Shown here: one piece after another, positions 56,041 to 64,000 of the stretch | Position numbering within the stretch: the stretch's first letter is position 1 | Layout of the letters: the number at the start of each line of letters is the position of its first letter | DNA from: Brassica napus | Taxonomy: Eukaryota; Streptophyta; Magnoliopsida; Brassicales; Brassicaceae | Reading direction: 5' to 3' | Assembly (NCBI RefSeq): GCF_020379485.1 | Contig: NC_063448.1 | Location: forward strand, 18,561,726-18,625,725 | Length of the DNA: 64,000 nucleotides | Notes under the pieces: model-generated | The model's database searches: none | What the model saw: only the letters and a program-made list of their open reading frames with translations | What the model was told of the DNA's origin: nothing | Translations under genes and position numbers: made by a program

Positions 56041-58421
56041 CTAGATCCTTTCTCCGCGCCACGCGCGGATAATATATTTAAATTTGTTACATTTATCATT
56101 TTTATTCGTATGTGAATTTTTCTAAATTAAATTATATATAACTAATTTTAAATTTGATTTTTTTATATTTTAAATTTGAAGTAAATATTTCTATTATATG
56201 TAACACAATTAACTAATAAAATACGAAGAATCAAGTCTGAGATTTTAAAGTTATGTAAAATAAATATAATTATGTATAGAACACAAATGATCTTAGTTTA
56301 AAAGACCGGAATCTCATCTCGAATAAATTTACGAAAAGAAAAAGTACTCCAATAACGTACTTCAAATATAAAACCTCCTTTTAAAAAAAACGTACTCAAT
56401 AATATTTTTTTACGTGTAATAGTTGAAAACTGACAATTGAATATCGATCTATAATATTCTTTTAATATATCTAATGTAAAATATTAATTTTAATAAACAA
56501 ATTTTGAATTTTGTAATATTACATGAATTGGAAGTCTTTAAAATCTAAAATCTATTTTATTAACATACTATATTTTTTATTCATTTATTATTTTGACGTT
56601 ACAAAATATTGCTTTAGTTTTATTTGTATATTATTTTTTTAATAATTTAGTTTCTTTTTAAGTAATTTTAAAATTATCAAGAATATAATATATTTAAATA
56701 TATCCAAATATGATGTCTCATTTTTATGTGTGTTTGCGTTGAGCATATTTAATTTGTAATTTGTGTATTCAATAACACCTTATTGCATGTCATTCTACGG
56801 TTTTAATAAATGTGTTGTCATTTCATTTTTATTACTACTAACATGATTTTTTAGTGATAAGTGATAATGTATTTTTAACGTTATGTATTATATTTTATAG
56901 TATATTTTTTAACTCTTCGTGCTGGCACTTTTTTTAGAATCATTTTAATTACATAATAGGTTTCAAGATGTAAATAAAATTGTGTATGTTGTAAATTTAG
57001 ACTTTTTAATATAGCTGAGCACTATCAATTATGAAAATTATATTATGATTTTGTTTTATTAAATATTTCTTTCTGTGTATTTTTTATTTTATTTTGTCTT
57101 TTTACAATTTTATTGCATTATTCTTTAATTGCAGAGAATTGATATTTCTAATTTTTTGTTTCATATACCTTAAAAGTATTCGGTTGATTTTTGTTTGTTT
57201 TCTTTCTCCAATTATAATGTACAGTTTGACCGTTTCTTCTTTTTTTTTTGATCAAACTACTAATATCATCCGATAGAAAAGCTTAAACTCTAAGAATGGA
57301 ATGAGTATTTATGCTAGAGAAAACTGATTTAACCACTAATATAGTGAGATATTATAATATTAGAAGGTATGAAAACTCTTCTATATTGTCCTACGCTGGA
57401 CATAATTAAGTTGTTGTCAATTAATTATATATTTGTGATAACTGAAAATACATCTTTATGTATTCCTTACATCATCCTTAATTGGTTTATGGTTCGACCA
57501 TTTCTAATATACTGAGTAACATAAAATTAGATGTTGATTATCTCCTCCCAATTAAGAATGCACAGAATGAGAGAAATTCAAGATAAGACCATTTTACAAT
57601 TTTGTCCTCACATCTATATCGAGTTAGTTTATAGACTACTCTATCTGTCTCAAAATGTAATCAATTTTAATTAAAATCTGTAATATTTAAAATATATTAC
57701 TTTAGAAAACTGTCATTTAATATATAAATTTATTCAATTACACAATAATTTACACAGTAATTACACAGTAATTATATTGAAACATTAGAATAATAAAAAT
57801 CAGAAAAGCTGAAATCTCAACGTCGATTATTTACGTTGGCCATGTTATTGATTTTGAAGATAACGTGAATGATCAAGAACAAAAAAATTAATTTTAGCTT
57901 CAGTCTTTTTTTTAATCATTTTACCAAAAAAAAAAACAGGAAGATGATTAATAAAAAAAGATACAAACAGAGTACTGTAAAAAGGTGTTGATCACAACAG
58001 CAAACATTATAGTCTCAAAAATAATCAATTTTATATTAAATATTAGTCAAAAATAATAAAATATATAATATTAATAAATTTCATTTTAAATATAATTTAA
58101 CTATTAAAAAATTTCATTAAAGTCTTCACTTGATGAGTTATAATGGAGCATTGAAGTGCCATTGTTGTAGTCGTAGGAGTTACCCCGGTGAAGTTGGGTA
58201 GACGAACAGGTTTAGAGTCGCTGGAGACGTCTGAGGCGAGTAGACTAAAGAAAAGAAAGCTATAAGTTATACAATGGACTGACTATTTTGATGGGTTTGG
58301 ATGGTTCGAGACCCATCATCTAAACATTCGCGATGACGTGGCAATTTGATTGGTGAGGAATATTTTATCCTATGTGGCACTCCTAAGAAGCCTCAAAATT
58401 AGTAGCTTTTATATAGTAGGA
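56041..58421 (-). mobile_element. Non-autonomous Helitron, minus strand
   Basis: On the minus strand the element begins TCCTACTATATAAAAGCTAC (58421 leftward) and ends CCGCGCGTGGCGCGG, then AGAAAGGATCTAG at 56041, followed by T. The 3' hairpin and CTAG are classic. Near the 5' end it has the GCCACGTCA-type sequence common in mustard Helitrons. The interior is AT-rich without a helicase frame. It lies about 410 bp upstream of RAMP4 copy 2. Confidence 0.7.
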
Positions 58422-59729
58422 AGTTTACACTAAAAATACTTTTTCGTGACAAAAAAAAAAGGGTAAAAATACTCTAATATTATATATATAAATTATTTTA
58501 TGTATTATATGTTCTTACATATTATGAAATAATAAATATATATTGAATAATTAAAAATCAGTAACTATTACATATATAATTAAATTGGTACGAACGTATA
58601 AATCAATTTTATTAATCTAATTTTTTAAAAAATTTGATAGGATATGTAATTAAATTTAAATGATATTAACATACATAGTATATTTTTAATATCAATGTCT
58701 ATTAAATGATGATTTCTACTCATATGTTTTTTTGATCATATGTATCTTTAATAGCAAAAACTTTAAATTACTGATAACAAAATTTCCATTGTGGGATTAA
58801 TAATTTTAGTAATTTATAATTTTAAAAAATTATCAATGTCAGTTCAAAACTTTTATCAAAAAAATTATTCAAATTAAATTTTGAAACTAAAATATTTATT
58901 TATTCAATATGGTTTATAGTTTAATTTAGAATGATATATATACATATATATATATATATTAAATCTTAATGATTAATTAAATTAGACTTTTACTTATATG
59001 ATTTTGTAATCATTTGTATTTTGTATAAAATAAATTTTAAACCATGAATCGCAAAATTTAAATGTGAGACTTTTAACAGTTTTAGTAATTTATAGTAATT
59101 TTTTAAAATTCAAAATATAACATATACGGAAAAATCTAAATTTTTGTAATACGGTTATTGTGGTTTTTTTAATTTATTTTAATAGTTTGAAATTAAACAA
59201 ATTTGATAGAAGATACCCTATTTTTTATCAGATCTTTATTATTCAAAATCATTAATTGTCATATATATTTTAGCCACATTAGGCAATTCCGTAATCTTTA
59301 TTTAAGGAAATAATAAATGACATTAATAATAAAGTTATGGTTAGTTTAATAAAAATCTTATTATATAATTAGATGTACTAACCTATTTCTCTAATAATTC
59401 TAAGAATAATCCTAGTGATGACATGTGACTACAAAAAGAAGTTGTAATGTTTCTCAAATAATATATAGGGGATTTTCTACTCTTTAACAGTGTAAACATA
59501 TTTTTTACTCTATATATAGAGTAATTTTTTTTTACTTTTTGTTCATCACTCTATTTTTCACTCTAAAATATAGTACCATTGTAGCAATATCCAACTCCAC
59601 TATTGTAGCAACTAATGTAGCAATATCCAACTCCACTATATCCAACTCTAAAATATAGTACCATTGTAGCAATATCCAACTCCACTATAGAATTACTCTA
59701 TTTTAGAGAAAAAAATAGAGTAAACCATT
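58422..59729. other. AT-rich DNA with a tandem block
   Basis: No gene. Near 59560-59690 a 43-bp block (CTCTAAAATATAGTACCATT...CCACTAT) occurs twice, with a partial third copy between, in a larger AGAGTAA/TTACTCT palindromic setting that could be a MITE. Confidence 0.45.
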
Positions 59730-60431
59730 CACTACAAAAAAGAATTAGTTAGCATCAATTATTTTTAATATTTGCATTAGTTATAAATGATGTAAAATAA
59801 TTTTACATCACTTAAATAAATGATTCTGAAAGTGGTGATGCAAATAATTTACATCATTTGATTGATAATTGATGTAAAAATATTAAATATTTGAATCAGT
59901 TATTATAAGTGTTGTCAATTTATATCAATTATAATAAAATGATGTTAATACTTATATCAGTTTTTTAAAATGATGTTAGTCTTAACATCTTTTAAATCGA
60001 TTTTAATTATTTATTTCATTTATTAATAAATGAAGCAAAATTTATATCAGATTTTTTTATTAATTATCATTTATAATTATTAATTTTAGTTATTATTATT
60101 TGTATTTAATTGATGTTAAAATCATTTCAATAGATAAATTTATGAAAATAAATAATAAATAAAAATATTATTAAATCACCATTTCTTATTTTCTTTACAC
60201 TGAAGATAGAATCTGTTAAAGAAAAAAGAATTCGTCACGAAACTTCAATATCTATCTTCTTCCGTTGTGAGCCTGCGCCTACAACACACAAAAAAATTCG
60301 ATATTAGTTCTGACTTTAATTGATTCCAAATAATGAATATTTGTTTCATTTAGAAATAAGTAATTTAAAATAATATCACTTATTTTTGTGATTCAAATTA
60401 AGTGATACAATCCAGTCTTTTTTTTGTAGTG
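59730..60431. mobile_element. CACTA (En/Spm) non-autonomous element
   Basis: Begins CACTACAAAAAAGAATTAG and ends TTTTTTTGTAGTG, flanked by the 3-bp duplication ATT (59727-59729 and 60432-60434). About 702 bp with repeated TTATATCA/TGATGT motifs, as in subterminal arrays. No transposase. Confidence 0.85.
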
Positions 60432-62095
60432 ATTGGAGATGGTCTTACATGAGCAAAAAACCTATTACAAACTTAACATTTTCAATCGTTTTCTCTACGA
60501 TCCGAACAACTAAACCGTACTAACTACGACCGCAACCTAATTATAATTCAGTTTTTTTTTTCTGGACTTGTTATTTAATACTTAAAACTATTTTGATAAA
60601 GATATTGTTAGTCAACCATTAAATCTAAATGAATTATAACTTTTTTAGGTTATATAAAACATTATCGAACTTAGCTTTTTCCCTATTTAGATGTATCCAA
60701 TCAAAACAAATTATTTTAATCTTAAGCTTTTTGGAAGCTTATTGAATTGAGTATTTGAGAAAATTTTAATATATACTAAAACCAAAGGATTTTTAAAAAG
60801 AATTGGGATTTGAGCTAAATTTTAGGAGGTCTTTACAATCGAATTTAGAAAATTTGAGAAAATAGATGAACTGAGGCTTTAAATCGTTTGTAGAAAAGAT
60901 TTTTTGTTTTGTTTTGTCAAAACAACGTCGTTTAACGACTAAACATTTGTTAATTATTATTTAATAGATGATTAAACACAGTGTTAAAAAGTTTGGTCAA
61001 TGAAAATATATAATTATTATATTTTGGTTGACTAAGAGTTAAGGAATAAAAGAATTTGGTATAGAGTTTAGAGTTTTTTTTTTACTTATTTTTGAAATTC
61101 AGAATTTAAATGTCAATTTCCCATCTGTTGAATACCAAGTTTAACAATGTTCATGTCATCTTCCATCCATTGCTATTTTTGCCTCTAAAATCAATTTCAC
61201 TCGAATCCATTGTTGTTGTTTTTTTTCTAAAATAGAGATTGCTATTTTTTCTTCTACATTTAAGGGAAGAAATAGTAATCTTTATTTTTTACTCTATATT
61301 TTGAAAATTGTTATTATAGAAGAATATATTGGAGTTTGATCAAAAAAAAAAAAATACATTAGAGTAAACTCTATCTCTACTATAAGGATCCTATGTTTTA
61401 AAGGAAAATATAGCAAAATACATTAAAAATAGCTAGAACAACATTATACTTCATCAATCCATTATTTTAATTAATTCGAATGACATTGACATGGCATTAA
61501 AATGAATGGTACTTGATAACCTTTTTTTGATGGATTAATAATTTTGTTTAGAGAGCTAGTAGATGCTGAATTAGTTACAGAAGCAATCCATCATTTTCAC
61601 CATCATTTTGTTGTCTATGATTGTAGCATACAGAGAAATCAATATTGAAACCCCGTTACCGATCTCATGATGAAAAAAAAAACATTTTTTTATAGGAAAA
61701 GCGGGAGAAAAACATTTGTTTCAGCAGAAAATTATTTGAAAAATAAAAGACGCCCAAAAGAAAAATTAAAAATCAGTTGCAAAAAAAAAAAAAAAAATGA
61801 AATGCAAGGAAGGAAACAAGAAGAAAAGGAAAAGAAAACAGTAAGAAACAGATTAATTAAAGAAAATAAAAGCAAGGAAGGAAAGAAGAAGAAGAAGAAA
61901 TAGAGAGAGGAGATTATTGGTACATCTCCCCCTCCTCACTATCGCTATTAGTCAAACGTCTCATCTTGTCAGATCGGCGGTCTTTTACTCTCTGAGGGTA
62001 ATAACGTTTCTTCACTGCTCTTACTTACTTCCCCCCAATATTCTAGCTAGGTAAAACCCTGAGATTTGGGGGATTTTAATCTTTCACTACAATCT
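60432..62095. other. SPL upstream region
   Basis: No gene. A Lys-rich frame at 61667-61903 is low-complexity A-rich DNA. CAAAACAACGTCGTTT at about 60920-60935 is near-palindromic. From 61905 the DNA becomes CT-rich and GC-richer and probably contains the SPL promoter and first untranslated exon, with a possible donor at about 62050 (CTAG|GTAAAACC) and acceptor at about 62974 (TTTGCAG). Confidence 0.4.
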
Positions 62096-63016
62096 AGCTG
62101 TATGTTTCTGATAGATGGACGAATCAATAAATGTGAATATGAATAGTCTTCATTTTCTACACGTTTTTTTTAGCTGTGTGTAGCTTCCCCTTTTTTATGT
62201 CTTCTTTTAAGCATTTTTGTTGCTTCTCCGGATAGAAGATGTGTGTGATTTTACTAGGAGGAGTTTTGACAGTAACACTGATTCATAACCTCTTTTCTTT
62301 TTAAAAAAAAAAGAATCCACCGTTCGTTCGTTCGTTAGTTAGTTAGTTAAGTGAATTTATTGGTGGTTTTTGGACCACTTTTTTTTAAACATACTAGGGG
62401 GTAATGGGGACCGTACTGATTGGGATCGGAACCTAACTTACTGTCACATTGTTTTTTTCTTTAAGACACATCACTTTGGTGCCGTATTCTTTGACATTGC
62501 TTTTCATTCACTGTGTAGACCCTATGAGTAAAAGCTTTTAGGTAACCTCCTTGGGTGGTTTAGTTAGGAACCCTTCTGCAAAGTACAAAAAAAAACAGTA
62601 AAAACGTTTTAAATTAATGTGCATTATTAAATTAGATTCCGTTTACATCGTGTGGTTTCTTCTCAACTTGCCTTGCATTTGATATTCTTTGGCCCCATTT
62701 CAATAAATGCCACTTAGTTTTTGTGTGATGGAGAGAGCACGCACCCAAGAAGAAAAAGATATCTAGTCTTTCTCTTCCCCCCCCCCCTTTTTGATGGTCT
62801 CTAAGTGTGAAACATAGAAAAGCTTTCTCTTTTGCTTATTTCAAAGGAGAGTGTGTGTGTGGTGCTTGATATTCACAAAAGGTCTTGACGTCTTCTGTTA
62901 GGTAGCAAGCATTACAAGGATTTTGCTTAGTCTTCTCTCTTATTTGATATTTTCTTATATGCAAAGCTTTGCAGGATTTGTTGTTACTCTGGCAGGTCTC
63001 TCCACATCTTCTTGCT

Positions 63017-64000
63017 ATGGACTGTAACATGAGATCTCCGTTGCTGTGGGACTGGGAGAATCTGATCATCTCCAATCCTTCAAATGACAAAAAGCAGCTT
63101 ACTACTACTACTACTAGTGAGTGGGAAATTGAAAAGGGTGAAGGAATTGAATCTTTATTTCCCTGTTTGGATGGCCTCCAGAGAGTTAGTAATGACTCTA
63201 CCACCAGTTTCAGGCACACCATTTCTGTATCAAAAAGCTCACAGTCGATCTCTGCGAGCTCAGCATCTCCCATAATCAGACAAACAAAGCTTGCATCAGA
63301 AAATTCCCCTGGAGATTCTTGCAGCAACATAGATTTTGTCCAGGTGAAGACATCCACAGCTGTTGAATCAGACCTTTGTTTAAAACTTGGAAAGCGGAAG
63401 TACTCTGGTAGAGACGTTTCTACGAAGCTGTTGGCTCCTTGTGTTGTTACTCGGAAGAAATCTAAGTCCTGTGGTCAGAGCAGCATGCAAGTCCCTCGTT
63501 GCCAAGTTGATGGATGTGAACTGGATCTCTCATCTGCTAAGGACTATCATCGTAAGCATAGAGTCTGTGAAACCCATTCAAAGTGCCCCAAAGTTACTGT
63601 GAGTGGCGTGGAACGACGATTCTGCCAACAGTGTAGCAGGTAAATACCATTATTATAATTATGTTCTGGCCTCTCATTTGATTCTGAAGCTGCATGCTCA
63701 TTGTTGAGAACATGTTGTAATTTTCAGGTTGCATGCCGTCTCTGAGTTTGATGAGAAGAAACGAAGCTGCCGCAAACGTCTTTCTCATCATAATGCAAGG
63801 CGTCGCAAGTCACAAGGAGTCTTTCCATTTAATCCAGAGAGGGTGTATGGTAAGAACCCACACCATAGCTTGACATAAACTATGTTTTTTTTTTTTAATA
63901 CCGAGAGGTTCGGGCCAGAGCCCATAATTCCTCGGACCTCTGACACAATGGCCAGGGTTCTTTCTAGTTGAGCGAATGACCTCTAGTGACATAAACAATG
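63017..64000 (+). CDS. SPL10/11: SBP-box transcription factor, SPL10/SPL11-like, 5' part
   Basis: Exons 63017-63639 and 63728-63849, then intron to the window end, so the gene is partial (about 248 residues seen). Start [17 protein letters not shown]. Residues 161-236 form the SBP zinc-finger domain ([28 protein letters not shown]) with the bipartite nuclear signal [18 protein letters not shown]. Binds GTAC motifs and promotes phase change and leaf traits. One residue is odd: at the exon junction the domain reads CSRLH where SBP proteins nearly always have CSRFH. The miR156 site of the family would lie further 3', outside the window. Locus order predicts SPL11 (At1g27360); sequence cannot separate it from SPL10. 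Confidence 0.9.
63881..63986 (-). mobile_element. SINE-like insertion in SPL intron 2
   Basis: A 106-bp insertion with an exact 10-bp target duplication TGACATAAAC (63871-63880 and 63987-63996). On the minus strand it ends in a run of A and has weak A-box (CGCTCAACTAG) and B-box (AGGTCCGAGG) matches, so it is a short, possibly truncated SINE. Confidence 0.65.

Noticed and set aside
58288..58317. tRNA-like B box GGTTCGAGACC with an 8-bp stem
   Set aside because: No A box or cloverleaf; it lies in the 5' part of the minus-strand Helitron.
61667..61903. Lys-rich 78-codon frame
   Set aside because: Low-complexity A-rich DNA.
62836..63357. 173-codon minus-strand frame
   Set aside because: Antisense to SPL exon 1.

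Overview
This is plant nuclear DNA from the mustard family (Brassicaceae), most likely Brassica or a close relative. Every host gene found is a near-copy of an Arabidopsis gene in sequence and intron layout, and they sit in AT-rich, transposon-dense DNA. Arabidopsis names and locus order below are recalled, not searched.

Layout. 1-6086: decayed retroelement-like DNA with a Copia gag-like fragment and an unidentified 717-codon open frame. 6087-12057: upstream region of SEP3, holding a hAT-like element and two fold-back elements with telomere-like cores. 12058-14328: complete eight-exon SEPALLATA3 (SEP3/AGL9) gene. 14329-16289: a second hAT-like element and a Stowaway-like MITE. 16290-21250: a dead L1-type LINE (minus strand), ending just upstream of a small membrane-protein gene (21267-21632) that carries an in-frame stop. 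22461-23544: a two-exon single-pass membrane protein gene. 23886-24847 (minus): NTF2A, a Ran-GDP import factor.

25084-30712: Copia element with two LTRs and a CAGCC target duplication, but no intact interior. 32165-40290 (minus): endogenous florendovirus-like pararetrovirus (Caulimoviridae) with about 550-bp terminal direct repeats, no integrase, and reading frames broken almost only by stop codons. 40291-43154: a patchwork of captured gene fragments (BET1-like SNARE, tetraspanin) ending in a Helitron-type terminus. 43155-48653: Helitrons, two of them abutting head to tail.

48849-49189 is a relic of the last exons of the cytokinin receptor gene AHK3. It is followed by RAMP4 copy 1 (50121-50986), the F-box gene LCR with its miR394 site (52772-54551), RAMP4 copy 2 inverted (54977-55627), a minus-strand Helitron (56041-58421), a CACTA element (59730-60431), and the first two coding exons of an SPL10/SPL11-type gene (63017-window end) with a SINE-like insertion in the next intron.

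The order At1g27290-27300-NTF2A-(AHK3)-RAMP4-LCR-RAMP4-SPL11 matches Arabidopsis chromosome 1, so this half is a syntenic block that has lost most of AHK3 and been inflated by transposons. SEP3 (At1g24260) lies about 300 loci away in Arabidopsis, so the junction between 14.3 and 21.2 kb marks a rearrangement or large deletion. Functionally the block carries floral organ identity (SEP3), nuclear import (NTF2A), ER translocon stress protection (two RAMP4 genes, one with a perfect ER-stress element), miR394-controlled meristem/leaf regulation (LCR) and phase-change transcription (SPL). These genes are neighbours by descent, not an operon-like unit.
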